A stretch of 64,000 nucleotides of DNA from Cruorifilaria tuberocauda. Taxonomy: Eukaryota > Nematoda > Chromadorea > Rhabditida > Onchocercidae. Shown piece by piece: positions 1-14,810 of this stretch (positions within the stretch are counted from its first letter, which is position 1; each line of letters begins with the position of its first letter). Location: positions 62,001 through 126,000 of the forward strand of contig JABVXU010000030.1 of NCBI GenBank assembly GCA_013365365.1, given 5' to 3'. The position numbers were made by a program, and so were the translations under genes. The notes beneath the pieces were generated by a model that saw nothing but the letters and a program-made list of their open reading frames with translations, was not told where the DNA came from and ran no database searches.

Positions 1-3000
1 GAAAAGGTTCACATTTAATTAGTAAGATATCTTCGACAATCTTGCCATTAATTTTTTTGATTCTTTTCGAATTTCCTTTATCAGATGTACATTTTCAATT
101 TCATTTGCCTGTAATGAACCACTGCTAGCATTGACTATAATAATTATCCATTTTGATCAAAATATATCGCTTAATTTACATAAACCAGTTTTATTTATTT
201 TTCTTCCTATTAGTAATAAAATCATTCTCAGTTATTCCATATGAGCAATTTATTAAACCCGAACTCTTTATTACTATATTCATAAAGTTGTCGGTACTTG
301 CACCACCACATCTCGCAGTATTGAGATTCTACTATCTTTGCAACACTTTCATCCTTTGTATTTCAAAGAGCTACAAAATGAAAAAGAACATGAAAATTTT
401 TAACAAATAAGAAAAATGAGTTGTATCTAAAAATCACGAGTCTACCAATTGCTTTGAGAATGGATAAAAATAAATTTTGATGAACACTGAGAAAATAATT
501 CTCTCGTAGCGCAAAGAAAATGCAATTAATTAAACCGCTGCAAAACTATTTGTTCAGTCTTAAACTTGGACGAATTTGGGTAGATTTTTTGTTGATCAAA
601 AATTATTTTATATAAAATATTAAATTTCACAATTTTTCGTCAATTCAATTTTCTTCTTTCAATATAATGATAATATAAAAGTGACTGAATGTCTAATTAT
701 CATCAAGAATATCATTGAAAACATCTGTTGCGTCATGTGCTTTACATCGTCAAGCCATAAATAATATCAGTGATGTTAGATCAAAAATATCCCTTAAATA
801 TCGTGCCTAAGCTTTTATGTTTTTAATCAGATATCTTTTTTGTTGATTTTAATGAAATTTCTAACAGAATACTTGTGGGATATCATGATAGTATCTAATT
901 TAAACAAAATCAATGAGATCATTCGCTGTAATATCTTGACGATTATTGGATAATTATGTTAAAATCCTATACACTGCCAACATATTCGTTCAAATTTATC
1001 CCTTGAAGATGCTTTCATGTTTTTTTTGTAAGTACCAGATGATGGGCAGTGCTTCAACAATATTTAGGAAGAGTACAGATGAAAATGAGTGATGCTTTGA
1101 GAAAAGTAAGACTGAACCATCCATTTATCACTGAAGTGGATTCATTCATTACAGAAAGCAATGATCCTGAATTTTGAAATGCCTTGAAAACTAAACACTT
1201 CCTCGCCAATCTTGAAATCTCCGTTGTAAATTAGAAACAAAAGATTATTTCTAAAGTTTTACTGTTTTCATAATATCGTCCTTAATAAATTAAAAACAAG
1301 AAAGTTAATACATGCTAATTACGATCACTGTGTTCATTTCCTTCCACTAAGAGGTTGCCTTCAGGACTCAAGGGATGCAACGATACAATAGTGCGTGACA
1401 GTCGCATCACGATTCGGTTTCAAATTCATCCAAAAGTCTGCAAATTGTAATATTTTGATGATAACATAAAAATAGCTTAAACTCGAAAAAATTTAATTCC
1501 AACCCTATGTAAAGTCATATTTTATCAGGCATGAAGAATGTCCCACGTTTTTTTATGAACTTACAATGTTACTCCAGAACGGAGGCTTTTGCCCTTCCTC
1601 CTTTCTTTACGATTTCAGTGACAAAACTTGTAAACAATAAGCATACATTATCTTACAATATTAAATCCAGAACAAGGGTTTTATCATACTTCCTTTCCTC
1701 GCTTTTTTAGCGACAGAACTATGACTGAAAACTAAACAATTCATCGGAAGAAAATTTCGCTAATGTAAACATGACGACATAATATGCAGTGATTTCTTCA
1801 ATACTTTTTAACTTTCATTTTCATTTGCGGTAATTCAGAATGATAGTTGTAATTACCAACTAAATCCTTTATATATCAATGAATAAATATACTTAATGAT
1901 TATAGAATATATATATTTATACATATATATTCTATTTATTTAAAAAAATTTTTTTTTTTTGCAAAAAAAGGACCCTTCAGGCATTAATTTTTTTTATCAG
2001 TTTTTAATTAATAGATGGATAAATATGAAATTTTATAGATTATATGAGTTGCTAAAGGAAATAATCAGATAACTGAAGTAGCGCTTCGAAATTCATCCAG
2101 ATACTATTTCTGATTGAATATTTCTGCACGCTGGGAATCGATTCTTCGACACTGCCAGCAACTACTTTGCTATGCTTTAGATCAACTATCAATAAAGCGT
2201 ACAGTTAAATGCAGCGAATAATTCATAAATATACAAAAATCCTGATTGACTCATTACAGTAATATCTACTTGGACAGTACTCCGAATAAATAAACATATT
2301 GTTACACTCTGATAGTATCATAGATCATCCTCGGAATTATAAATTTCATTTCTATTTACTTTTTACATCATATAAATTTTACTAGAATACTGTTAATCAT
2401 GTATGACAGCATCTAGAAGATAACCAATATTTCATCATTACAAAATGATATAAACACAACTGAAAAATAGGGATTATTTTTGCAGTTTAAACTAAGATAG
2501 CACCATTACTCGAAAGTTGCAATTTTTGGATGTTTAAAGATAACTTCAAACAGAAACGATCAAATATATTGGAAGAATTTTGATCATTAAAAGTATTTCT
2601 TTATTACCAGATCCATCTTAAATATCTATAGTAAGTGTCACAATGCAAGTTATACAGAGTACGGGAATTTTGGCGAGATGTAAGGCAACAATGATAAGAA
2701 TAAAATCGTGGATAATTAACCTTTGTATTCCTACAACATTATGACCAAAGCCAACAAACTCTCCTAACTAGCATTTCGAATTTAAATTTCATGCTGTAAT
2801 TACAGAATGTTTTTCTACCTCTTCATATTCACATTAATTGACATTGATTTGACCTTTTCTTGTTTATTGCTGCAACTCGAGTAGAACGACTGAACCTACA
2901 GCCATCATCTTATATCCGTAGACCCTCTCCAACATCCTCACGTTTTACTTTTCCCCTAAATTCATATTCGCACTTATATGCTGCTTACCGAACAGTAACC

Positions 3001-4386
3001 ATCCTTTTCTAAATGTTGAAGCTGACACAAAACCTATAGCAAAAAGTTAACCACAATCTCAGTTATATCTGTCAACAAACTGACGAAAAACCAATACTTT
3101 CGTTTTCGTCACGTATCTTCTCACGCCACTGCTCAGTTTCAAATTCTCAACCTCCAACTTGAACCGACGGCTTATACATCACTTCTCAAATTTCTTCACT
3201 ACCACTGTCATATATTTTAAAAGTATACTTGTGTCTGGATGTTTCTATTGTTGATTTAAATCTTATTCGTAGTGGTTTTCTCTGTTACCAACATTTCCTT
3301 CTGTTGTTTTATGCTGTATTTTTTAAACTTTTTATAGTATTTTGAAAATACACAGGTTTTTCCCCGTGATTTTGTTAAATGTTCCATCCACCAAAAAGGA
3401 GTATGAAACAGACAAAAATTTTAAATCGGGAACACATGATTAAAGTTATAGTTGAACAATGATGATGAGTGATGGAATTTCGACTTAATCTTTTATGTAC
3501 AAGATCTACAAACAAATGAAGACCATTCTCGTATAAAATATCAAGAAACGAGAGCTTGAATTTGTAAATTAGAAAAACCCATATTTTGCAAAAAAGTTTG
3601 AAATCCACTTTCAACACTATGTTATGGTTAACGAATGTTTAAAAACTTGCAATTTATGTAATAAGATCCCAGAATAGATTGAGATGTAAAAAGCGAAGGC
3701 ATGTTATCAACAAGTTTGTAAAGTATAACCGAAGGGTCTTCCACGCAAAGCCTAAATTTGTTTGTGACTCGTAAAATAGGATTACTTCTTCTACTTCTTA
3801 CCGGTTTTTTTTTCGCCGGAAGTCTCGCATGTAAAGCAATGGTAGAAAAATTAAGAATTACTTGAAGTGAATGGTAAAAAATAATGTTGTATTGTCAGTC
3901 AATCTCGAACAATGTGAACTGCCAGTGTGCAACAATATAAATTAATAGCATGAACTTAATTTTCCCTTCCTTCAGCTTCATTCTTTATTTAAAAAACTAA
4001 AGAATTAGCGAAGCGTGCACGAGGGATTCCAAAGCTTACTGCTACATGGATCCGAAGAATGCTCCGAACTTTGAAATAAAAGAAGGTATGCCAACATAGA
4101 TATCTTATTTTAAAAACAAAATTATCATTAGAATTGCAAGAATTAATTTATTGGCTGAGAAGTTTTACGGAGAATATTTCAGAAGGAGCTTTTTGATAAA
4201 GACCTAAATTTATGTGAATGCTTATATGGAAAGATGTCAAGTTTTTGCCACTGGTAAATGCTACTAGCAAAGCTAGGAGATTGGCAAAAACACATTGATA
4301 ACTGCGTATAATGTGATGTATTTCACATGAAATCGAGTTCTAATAAAAATCAAGGCATCAATAATCAGTTTAGTGTCCAAGTGTTC
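1..4386. other. Gene-poor AT-rich stretch, no supported gene
   Basis: I read both strands and found only short open frames (85 residues or fewer) without homology, splice support or codon character. The stretch holds poly-A/T runs and one perfect hairpin near 1902-1935, listed separately. The part next to 4386 should contain the 3' UTR of the EDF1/MBF1 gene, because a minus-strand AATAAA (TTTATT on the plus strand) lies near 4147. No tRNA-like cloverleaf or mobile-element coding sequence was recognised. Confidence 0.5.
1902..1935. repeat. Perfect AT inverted repeat (13-base arms)
   Basis: The left arm ATAGAATATATAT and the right arm ATATATATTCTAT are exact reverse complements around an 8-base spacer. 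It sits in gene-poor DNA next to a poly-T run. It could form a hairpin, but at this base composition it may be a chance or slippage product. I saw no target-site duplication that would mark it as a transposon. Confidence 0.6.
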
Positions 4387-5555
4387 TCACTTCTTTTTAA
4401 CACCTGGTACGCTTTTGCTAGCCATTGGCTGACCCATATCTTTACCACGCAATTTCACACCTAACGCTCGCTCCATTTTAGCTATAATCTGCAAAGAAAT
4501 TATGTTCTTTCTAAGTATGTGATGTTATTAATAAAAAAATTAAGAAATAAAATAATTCGAAAGATGAGAAGATTAAGAGGAGAACCAAAAAAAAATTACC
4601 TGCTGATTAGGAACAGCCTTACCATTTTCATACTCTGCCACTACCTGCGGCTTTTCATTGATGTGCTGAAGTGAACAAAATCAAATCATGAAAAATAACT
4701 ATTTAAAATCTTTTCAAATCTTATTTAGAGCAAAAAGGAAATACTTACGGTAGCCAGATCTTTCTGTGTCCACTCCTTGCTCTGTCGTGTCTGCTGTATC
4801 ACTTTGCCAACTGTCAGCGAAACCCGCTCATGATGTAACTCCTCAGTTTCCTGATCAAGTCTTTAATGAATACAAAGTTAACTTTAATAACGCACTTGAC
4901 TGCAGGATACAGAATTACAATTATAAAGTATATACGAAAAATATATGCGAAAGGAGTCTCTACGCCTAGCATTCTGCAAGCGATCTGTTCATAATAAAGT
5001 GAGAAAGCCTCATGATTAGTTTTTAAGTTAGTTAGCGAAATGATCGTCAACGAGAAATTTTATAACCTTGCAGTATTTTTGGCCGCATGATGTTGCTTAT
5101 TACCACCGGCCATGCTTTTCCTCGATGTTTCAATAGTTATCCCACGTCGCTGTGCTGCATTCAATTCCTGAAACGGTAACATGATAACTTTTTAACAGAA
5201 TTTGTCGTTATGAAATCATCTCCAATTTGCAAGATATCTAAGTACACCATTATTGGAATGCTTCTGTTGCATGCTTGTTTTTACAGATATGTAGCCGTGC
5301 ATCTTTTTTTGTTCATCATACATATTGTTTATGTCCAGTTCAAATACTCAACATGCAATACTGTTTTCCTAACCTGGTGATCGTGACGAGACTAACACTC
5401 AGAAAATAATAAAGAGTAGCACGGCAGCTTATTACGAAACCATTTATGATACAAACCGCTGCTGTTCGCAGTGTTTTTTGCATTGGACCACGACGATGCA
5501 AAATTGTCACTGTGTCAGGATCAGTATCCGAATTAATTGCTCCCATTTTTGACAT
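4387..5555 (-). CDS. mbf-1: Multiprotein bridging factor 1 / EDF1 transcriptional coactivator (5 exons, 159 aa)
   Basis: This family bridges bZIP or nuclear-receptor activators to TBP, and it also binds collided ribosomes. Minus-strand exons: 5555-5457, 5167-5067, 4860-4749, 4665-4600 and 4488-4387. All junctions are GT-AG and in phase, giving 159 residues, which is close to the usual length of about 150. The N-terminal MBF1 region is covered by exons 1-2, including a [11 protein letters not shown] segment. The C-terminal helix-turn-helix (cro/C1 type) is covered by exons 3-5, including [26 protein letters not shown] and the ALGVKLRG ending. The protein ends in the basic tail GVKKK. The first ATG ([10 protein letters not shown]) is used; a second Met follows three codons later. 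It lies 1.28 kb downstream of DDB1 on the same strand, too far apart to assume an operon. Confidence 0.95.
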
Positions 5556-6838
5556 TATCGAAATTTCAACACAATGTTAACGCGCTTAAAGAATAAAGAA
5601 TAATCGATTTCACGGACAAGCATTATTTACCTCATTTCCAATGTAAAACCGTGTTGTACTTAACAACGGAGGGTACAAAGTGCAGTAAGTCAAATGCGAG
5701 TCTCTCAGACCAACTCGAGATCACAAGATATAACCCACAATGCCGAATCAATCTAACCCTATAATCCCCAAATTTCCAGCAGTTGCACCCACAGTTTACC
5801 AATCGGATGCCTCTCATGCATTCTCTTTCAGATCTAGACGAGTTAACAACTGACGAAACCTCGTAGTTGCACAATGAAACAGGAGCTTTGAAGAGTGAAC
5901 CTGAAGCCGCGAAGCCATCCGTTAAGAATGAATCTCAAAACGTCAGCTAACTCTTAAAGATGAATCAAAATTTTGGTTTGCTTCCTTCGCGATTACTTTA
6001 TCTGCTTGTTAATAATCATGAAAATTGATGGTTTTATAAAACCTTACGGTAACAGTAAGCTGAGTCAACAGAACCTTTATCATCTCTAAATGGAAAACAC
6101 GCGGATAGTACAATCTATCTAAACAAAGAAATTAGTATAAAACAATAACAACAAATGGTATGTGTAGATAGACAAATACACAGCTTGTAATTTGCAGAGA
6201 AATATCAAAATTACTTGTAAATGAGGAAATTGACAGCACGTCATGAAACCAGATCATTGAGTACACATTTGTAGGCAATAAATATCAAAATCTTCTGAGA
6301 TAGAAATATCCTAAATCGAGAAAATTGACAACACAGAACAAAGTATACATCATAATACTTCATTTGCACTTAAATAATACAAATTAAGGGATCGTAATCG
6401 AACATGTTGAGGAGAAACTTAAATCTGAAGAGCGGAATATCAATTACAAGAGATTTCGAGTAAATAAGCTTTCAAGTCTGCCTCTTGACAACACCTAACG
6501 CTCCCAAGAGTAATTGAGAATAGGACGTCCTAATTTGATACAAAAAAAAATTGGAAACATACTGAATCCAAGCAATACTTGTGTTTGTTCGAACTTTTAT
6601 TATATTTCAAGATGGAAGGAAGAGGAAAGCCAAATAACAGGATAACGAAAACAACAAATTTATAAAATGCGTAAATGAGCGAACAACGAAACCCAATTCA
6701 GCTTTGCGCGTGGCATCGCACGGCGATCAGTAAATAACAAAATTTGCACGACAGATTAACTGACTGACTATCAGTTATTTCTTATACATAACATCACTTT
6801 ACTACCTGTCCAACACTGATGTATGTATATTTTCTCTG
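5556..6838. other. Spacer between DDB1 3' end and mbf-1 start
   Basis: These are 1.28 kb on the same strand as both flanking genes. It should hold the DDB1 3' UTR and the mbf-1 promoter. A minus-strand AATAAA (TTTATT on the plus strand) near 6596 is a plausible DDB1 poly-A signal. Short open frames at 5632-5874 and elsewhere have no splice or family support. Confidence 0.45.
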
Positions 6839-9800
6839 CTAATGTATCCTTGATAAATCTTCGACAAGTTTTAAAAGATCTTCTGCTGTCGCATCCACTA
6901 GTTCCGTAGATTCAGAGGCCGATAAATCTAGGAGTAATATGATTATTCCGAAGATTGGAGAAAACATCAGCAATTTGCTCGATGTAATTAGTGGAAAGAT
7001 TTTAAAATTCTTGAAAGTATTTGAAAGTACTCTGAAGGTACTTTCAAATCTGATAAGTGTGAACAAATTTCATTTCCCGCAATCAAAACAGTCTCACGGA
7101 ACCATGCTTTGTTCTACGAAAGTTCAAAGAGAAATACTATATGTGACATTTATATTAGAAGAATTTGAACCCATAACTTTTAACACGTAGTACGATGCTA
7201 AGATTCCTATTGCCTAAAAAAGGGTGCCAGAGTTGGAATGATCAGCCTCGAAGATGGAAAATAATACATCCTTACTGTTTAACAGCGGCATTTTAAGTCC
7301 ATTAACGATATGTTCCACCGATTCTTTACTCATATCCAAAATACTCTCGATTAGATCACCATCGATAAAACCATTTGGAACTTCACTTCGTTTCTCTGTT
7401 TCAAATGTTCTGTACTGTGTGTGCGAAATTCGCATGCAATTTTCTGTGTATTCGGCCAAACGTTTTTGAACATCTTGTAGGAATCTGAAATGCAAAAAAC
7501 AAAGTTCACTTCTAACTTCCAACCACAAGACCAAGCCAATTCTTCCGGTTAGAAGTTACGACTCCCATAAAATTATCCAAAATTTTCAATTTAATTAAAC
7601 TTACGAATAAAGCGCTGGTGACATCTGAACAATCGCTCCTATACCACCATCTGAAGTACCATACAGAATCGAAGAATGGTACAGCGGCGCTACATCAACT
7701 TGAGTGGCAGTTAAAGATCCATGGCAGAATACATTAACCATTTCACCCAGGTAAAACAAGCCTAATTCCTGAAAAAATACTTTCCACTCTATTTTTTCCC
7801 AAATTTCTCCTAATTTTTTAAAATTCCAATCAAAAATCAATCAAATTTTAAAATTCAAGTTCAAATTTCTGGATGGAAATGTGGTCGTCATATGTATACA
7901 ACATATTTCAAACTTTTGAAGATATGAAAACATTAATTACTTGTAATCTTGTTCCTTCCTCTTTGAAAACTGTAAATGAATCCTTGATCACAGTAAATAA
8001 GTTATACGAATTTTCAGCACCCAAAAAATTGTCAGAATCAATTATCTCACAAGCTGACATCCAATTTGTCATGAAGTCTCTTAAAATCATGTTTAAAACA
8101 GTATGTAATCGAGAGAAAAAGAATTTTGTACAATCATGACTTCAAAACCTTCAATATTAATGGAATATAGCAAAACCACTCATTAACGGGAAATACACTA
8201 ATTACACACATTAACTTCGAAAACATGAGTGACACGGCTAAATCTCCTTGCTTAATTCAGCATTTTCGTATAAAATCAGAACACAGGAAAAATTGAGAAA
8301 ATAGTAACGATCAAATAAAGCCCTTACCTAGCTACTTTTTCAAATGTTGATTCCATCGATTTATAGGAAAGAAGAGAAAGAGAGCGCATCAAATCACCCA
8401 CCAAAATTAAATCGTTCTTGGTTTTTAAATATAATGCAGTAACGTTATCAAAATCTGAACATTCCAACCGCAATTCTTTGTCCGCAGTCCATTCAAATAA
8501 CCGAACACAACTATTGACTGCTACCACCAGTTTCCCTACAATGTATTAGTTTTCGTATATGATAAAAAATAACTTGAGCATAACTTAAATCTTCGAAAAT
8601 TCCATAATCCAATAATCGCTTTTACATACCATCCATAGATTGAATCGAATACGCGGCTCCTTTAATCTCCTTCTCATATACCAAACGCATACGCTCCGGA
8701 CCCTCTGACGCTTGAAACATCATGATACGTCCCTGTAAATCACAAGTCTTCACTGATTTGGAGGATTAACTAAATTTTATAGGATAATCAGGAAGGGATA
8801 AGTTAACATAAATAAACTGATGATTGTGCAAATTACCATTTTTGATTCCGTCTCATCAGACATAATAACTGCAGTGCCCACAACGAAATACGGTTGATTA
8901 TCATTACCGAGTTGACAAGAAGCAAGTGACATTGCCATTTCACTGCCTTCAAGCTCATGAGCATGTAATATTTCAAATGTATTGGAATCCAGCAACAAAA
9001 TTGAACTGACCTGTAATCTCAATGCATTCATATTAAATATGTGATCAAAAGAATTAGACAGCATATAAATATTTCAAAAGGAAATATCTGAAGACTAAAT
9101 TTTAGAGCTAAATTCTAGCTCGTAACTAATTTTGATGATTGTTTAATGGTCAACTCAATATATATGTTGCATATATATTACAAGAAGTATGCCATAATTA
9201 ACTAGTCTTTAATTTATCTGAATTGCTCACTTCCACTTCCTCAGCTAAACATTCAGGAGTAGGTTCTCGCCTCATGGAACTCAGCCGACTACTTGTTGTT
9301 TCCATTGCATTTTTTGAAGCGCATTGTCCAAAATGATGTTTGCCCATGCCGTCCACATACTGCAGGAAATAAAAATAAAACATATGACTTTATAATGCGA
9401 AATATGGGTGAACACCCCTTTTATTATGCGGTGACTTCTCATAATCAAATAAAAATGTCGAAAACCATTGAAAAAACGAAACATATGCATTATATAAATT
9501 AAGAACGAACAAAATTACCTCTAATCGTTCAACAATTAGGGCAATCGTATTTGTTTCTGGCTGGTAGACAATTCGAGAGGGACTTTCACCCAATGGTACT
9601 GTTCTGATGTGCAGCTTTTGGATATCATCGATCCTTCCTACAAAAAATAATTAATTTAACATTATCCATTTCACTTAAAAAAAGCTGAAAATCAACCTCA
9701 CGTCATCGAAAAAGTCTTAGACCCAAGAAATAAAAGTTGGCATTTGCTGATACTATTTCAGCATTAAAGTATTATAAGCGATATAATTTGAATATGATTA

Positions 9801-12800
9801 GGACCAACCGATAACCAACGAATGCCCATCAGTAAGTACCAGAGCATCTGGATAAGCTTCTGAACACAATGGTGTCATTGTAGAAACCATCCTGAGGTTT
9901 ACATTAGAAAACAGAAGTTTCTGATTTGAAGAATAAATGACTGCTGGACGATCACTGCACACAAAAATATTTTGAACTGGAGAACATCGAGACCGAAATT
10001 TACGCAAGTGTATCGGCTGCGTTCCAAGAGTTGCTTTTTTTGGATCCAAAAGAGCACCTAAAGCCATGTTAATTGATAAAATGTGAGATTATTCAATTTA
10101 TTTTGCTATCGAAAAGTGAATCTCACCATGCGCGCGATATGAAGAATGACAAAAAAATCTTTGGATTACAGAAAAGTAAAGTACGGCCGTGGCACACTGA
10201 CATACATAACTGTTATATGTTAATTTAAAACGAAAATCATGCGGAAAAATGAAATGTTTAATAGTTGGACTGGCGATCACAAACTACACTTGAAGCAAAT
10301 TCCAATCTAACCAGTTTTCATATCAATTTGAAAATAATGCACTGTTCCATCTCCAAGAGCCACTAATAAATAAACATATCCTTCCATTGAGCTCAACACA
10401 ATGGATCGAGAGAGCATATCACCAATTATCTTTTCCCGCACTACTTCTGTCAACTGCGGCAAAGTACGCAACGCGACCGAAAGATCAGTCCAGTAGCCAA
10501 CAGCACAAATTTCAGAACGTTGTTCACAACTTCCTTAAAATCAAATAATTGTAACCACTCTAAACTAACCCTGACATTAATTAAAATCAATTTCTAAATA
10601 GCTTGTGAATCGAGATTTATAAATGAATAACAGAGTATGGACTCTAGAACTTACCACTAAAGAACCTCTAATCTTCCTTTTTCAATCTTCCTCGTCTTTT
10701 CATATAATACTAAGAGTTTACTACAAACGACGATTAACTTACCAATAGGAGTGATGTCAATACAAGAAATTTCAAATTCGCATTCCAATTCGGTGATCAC
10801 TTTAAAACCAGCAAAATTCGTTTCTAGATATATCAAAAGAGCTCCACAGACTACTATTAACTGACCTGTAACTGGCTCAGATTTCAATGTAATATTAACT
10901 GAACTACTTTATATTCCACTATGAAGTACATAATTCTTCCATTAGGTCTGATGAAATTTAAGGAAAATAATCAAATTCAGATTGGGACCTAAACGCAGCA
11001 AGCTACACCTAATTCAGCCTGCTAACTGCTATCTCCGGAGAGTTTGCCGATAAATCCACGATGGTGCTATTTATCATATCTTTCTACTTAATATACAATG
11101 TTTTTCTCCTTCTTCTCTATTTTTCAACGGAATAATTAAACTACAACAAGATTTAAGATCAATAATAAATTCATGCCAGTTATTTCATTGACAGCAACAA
11201 GAGTAATCCATCTGGGAGCCTTCCATACTTGAATATTATCATCATTGATAAGAATTACTTCTGCGTGTGTTACTTGTAGAATTGTTTTACTGCAGAATAG
11301 ACAGCCTGCCCAGAGAGTTGCGCCGTCAACTGCGAAACCTGCAAATAAAGAAGAAGCTACAGAGAATTTTAGAATCTGATTTCATGAAATTTACTTTGCT
11401 TAAAAATTAATTTGAGTGATAATGTTAATACCGTACCGTTAAATGAAGCATAACTAATACGAAAAAAACCTGCTATTCGTGTGTCCTCTAATTCTTCGCC
11501 ATTAATAAACAGAACATGTGTTTCGCTATCGAAACTTAGAATTAAATAATCATCAAGTTCATGATTACGCGTACGTAGAGTGAACATGTTTTTGATGCCC
11601 TTTAGCTCTACACAAGCCATTTCTTCAATTCCAATTCCATTCCTAATAATGCGAATAGTACCGTCCTGAAAAACATATTATGGAACTTTTAACAAATTTT
11701 TAATATGCGATCATGTAAAAGAGAAAATGAGATAAAGTTAAAGTGTAATTTTTGTTCATTTACCTTCCGCATTGATTAGGGATTAACAAATCACCATCAT
11801 GATTATTTAAAAATTTGATATGGAAACTACTAAACCTACTTTGTAAGCTCCAGAACATGTTAAGATTTGTTGCTGCCCATTACATCGCATCACCGTCATA
11901 TCTCTTATCGGTGCCAGATTCGTATAGCTATCTAACAAAGATATGTAGCCGGTGCCGTCAGTTCGCGGCTCTAAACCAAAAAATCAAACTAGATTAAGAA
12001 GTTTTAATATAAACAAAAACGGAATAGGATCGTTGGAACAACTCGAAAATTGGAATACTTTTACTGCTGAATATACATCATATTTTTGATTCTTATTATG
12101 ACAAATATAATATTTTTTATTGCAATTACGATCATGCTCAAAAAAAATCATATACTCAAAAAATCAAAAAATCCACGAAATTTTGAAGGAACTACGTAGT
12201 TCAGATTTCTTGCATACGAAATATCTATCAAATAAGCAGACCTGTACTGAGACGTATCAGCTGACTATCACCAAAACGCGAACCAATGAAACAGACCCCA
12301 TTATCCAAATAGCACATGCACTCTGCTATACAACTCTCCCCCAAGCTTTCGACCTATACAGAATGAATCAAAGATGGAAACAGACACAAATTCAAGAATT
12401 TAAAAAATGTAATAATCATATGCCATTACGTCCTACTTGATTTCACTTCTTATTTCAAAAAGAAAATACAAAAGTTTGCCATCTCTGAGTGAAATTTCAA
12501 ATTTTAATGTGAATATTAGCTTGCCTTAGATCACTGATGATAAGCTGCAAGAACTACACTTTCTCTTCATATCAACCACCTTAGATAGCAATAGCAATTG
12601 CATAACAGAAAACATATTCTATAATGATTGGAATATATGCAGTAATAAGCTATTTAATCTGGAATGCTTACATAAACTCAAACCTTCATATCTTTCACTG
12701 TTACTGCTGAGTTCTCATCTTGTTCCTGATCTTTGCCCAGCTCCAACAATAACATATATAAATTGCCAGCTAAATCGGCTAATAAATATCGCTGTCCATC

Positions 12801-14789
12801 ACGATCTACCGGCGCATAACAATTTGGGTGAGTATTGTGAAGTTTTGATCCAGGCATCCCTGCATAACGCAAGGCATCCTCGCCTCCTAAAGGAATTCAA
12901 TTTATAGTGTGTTAAATGCGTTTAGAAGAATGTTAGAAGTTTTAAAAACCCACTGCTATGCTTCTGGCCAAAGATCTGCAATTAAGGAGGTTTGTGAATA
13001 AATAGAGAAAAGAAAATGAGATGAAGATATTATCACTAACACTACAGGACAACTTATGCAGGAATCTCAAGCAGTTAAAAGTCGATTTATTATTTAACTG
13101 AGGCAATGACACTTATCCACCTTCTTACATAATACTTTTATTATTGTTGCTATATGTATATGAATGATGATGATCATATCAAATAATTATATGAAACGTG
13201 GATCGTACAGCCCAAATCAGAGAAGCACGTAATGAGTGCCGTCAATCTAATGCAGTTATGAGCATGGTGAGACAAGCAATATTTGGATATTAATTATTAA
13301 AAGGCAATTTACAGCACAATAGTCTATATTTTACGGTTGCAAAATTATCGCAATGAAGAATCCACATCAATCATATGAATTTAGTTCAACAAAAAACTTG
13401 CAAATATGATAAAATAACATTTTTTGATTGGAATTACAACCAACATGAAAAAAATTCACCTTTATGATAGGAAATAGTGTCAGGACCTGCAATGAGACAC
13501 CCACCAACAGGTTCCGGAACACTAATCACCATATTCGCTTCTCCTTCGAGATTATCATGTTTCCAGAGAGGTGAGCTGAGTTCCTTATCATCAATATTAA
13601 TATTGACTACCTTTACATGGCGTCCATTATCGTCTTGATATATGTAGGCAAGAGTTGGACGGTCTGAAAATATATTACCAGGTATCGGCAATTTATTTTG
13701 CGATATCATATCGTTTTTCAAATAATTTGGTTAAAAATGTTCATTTGCTGGATTATATCAACCTCTGCTCTGCAAAAACTTTTCCAAAACTTAATTTCTG
13801 CAGAAAATTAATGATTACCAGGATCGGACAAAAATGCTATATCGATGATATATAAATCATCACATCTAACGTTGAAACCACGTAGATCCTTCCCTTCATT
13901 CCACTGCACAATTTTCAGAAGACCATCGTATAAACGAAATACCATTAACTACAAGAAATAAGAACAATAACGTCGCTGTGATCAACAACGAATTCATTTC
14001 TAATGCAAATAAAGAACTCATTTTAGCAACTAAAAAAAACTTTTTGTATCTTCATATAATCACTGAATCATGTTATAAGGATTAATGAATATCTTACTCC
14101 CGATGAATGAACAGTTGCTATCATTCCTGTTTCGGACGGTCGTCCAACTCGATCCACAATATGCCCTGAAGCTCGCGTACGCAATTCGCTCGCTGATGTC
14201 CAACGAATTATAGCCAAATGATATTTTGCCGTCAGGATTAACAAGCTATCCACATCCTACAATTTGTCCAACTTTTCTATGATCTTTCTCTCAGATTAAG
14301 ATGAACAAATTGAAAAATGGCTGCTTTCTTTCATTATAATTAGGGAGGTAGTATCAAATATGAGGAGACTAGCAAATATGTGTAATGAGTTGAATTTTAC
14401 TGAAATTCCAAAATTGACTATTGTAAAACAGAAATAAAAAATTATAGACCAATAAATCGATCATTTTATTACTTATCCACAGTGCTTAGGTGTCTTGTGT
14501 GAAGAGTTGTGACACTAGTTAGTGCTCATCCTTCATTAAGATTACAAAGATATATAAAAATATGAATTCATACCTCACCAGGCGCTCTGAACAGTTTTAT
14601 GGTTGCGATGCGTCCGAACACTGGACATTCTCTGTGCGGTTTCAGTCCTTCTGGTGTGACCAAAAACAGCTCCACGCGATTGGTCTTCGCTAGCACTAAA
14701 TTTAGTTCCGTAGAAACAAGAAAACTACCAACCACAGCATGGGTTACCACTGTTGGTTTGTAGGCTGTAACAATGTAGTTGAGAGCCAT
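6839..14789 (-). CDS. ddb-1: DNA damage-binding protein 1 (CUL4 E3 ligase adaptor), 21 exons, 1146 aa
   Basis: DDB1 is a triple beta-propeller adaptor that links CUL4-RBX1 to DCAF substrate receptors in the nucleus. Minus-strand exons: 14789-14574, 14256-14098, 13948-13819, 13663-13460, 12886-12684, 12353-12242, 11970-11840, 11665-11470, 11338-11177, 10865-10743, 10533-10312, 10057-9809, 9637-9519, 9359-9231, 9010-8837, 8732-8630, 8535-8328, 8079-7941, 7768-7605, 7484-7276 and 6927-6839. Frame is kept throughout; the protein has 1146 residues, against about 1140 in mammals. Recognisable blocks run in order from the N-terminal propeller ([10 protein letters not shown]), through [41 protein letters not shown] and [14 protein letters not shown], to [35 protein letters not shown] and NVFCHGSL. 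The C-terminal helix ends in SRIH. The intron between exons 9 and 10 (11176-10866) needs a GC donor. The ATG at 14787-14789 matches the family start and follows a splice-acceptor-like TTTCAG by 11 bases. Confidence 0.97.
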
Positions 14790-14799
14790 TTCAGGATTC

Positions 14800-14810
14800 C
14801 CTGAAATTTC
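14800..14810 (-). promoter_or_regulatory. Splice acceptor just upstream of the DDB1 ATG (trans-splice or 5' UTR intron)
   Basis: On the minus strand the sequence reads AAATTTCAG followed by GGAATCCTGAA and then the ATG. A strong 3' splice site 11 bases before the start codon is what spliced-leader trans-splicing leaves in nematode genes. It could also be the end of an ordinary 5' UTR intron; RNA evidence would separate the two. Confidence 0.5.

Noticed and set aside
10657..10742. Extension of DDB1 exon 10 through [10 protein letters not shown]
   Set aside because: The open frame continues, but a consensus GTAAGT donor at 10742 restores the family alignment and the extension matches nothing in DDB1.
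12120..12440. 106-codon plus-strand open frame
   Set aside because: It lies antisense to DDB1 exon 6 (12242-12353) and the flanking introns. The minus strand carries the conserved [18 protein letters not shown] block, so the plus frame is a shadow.
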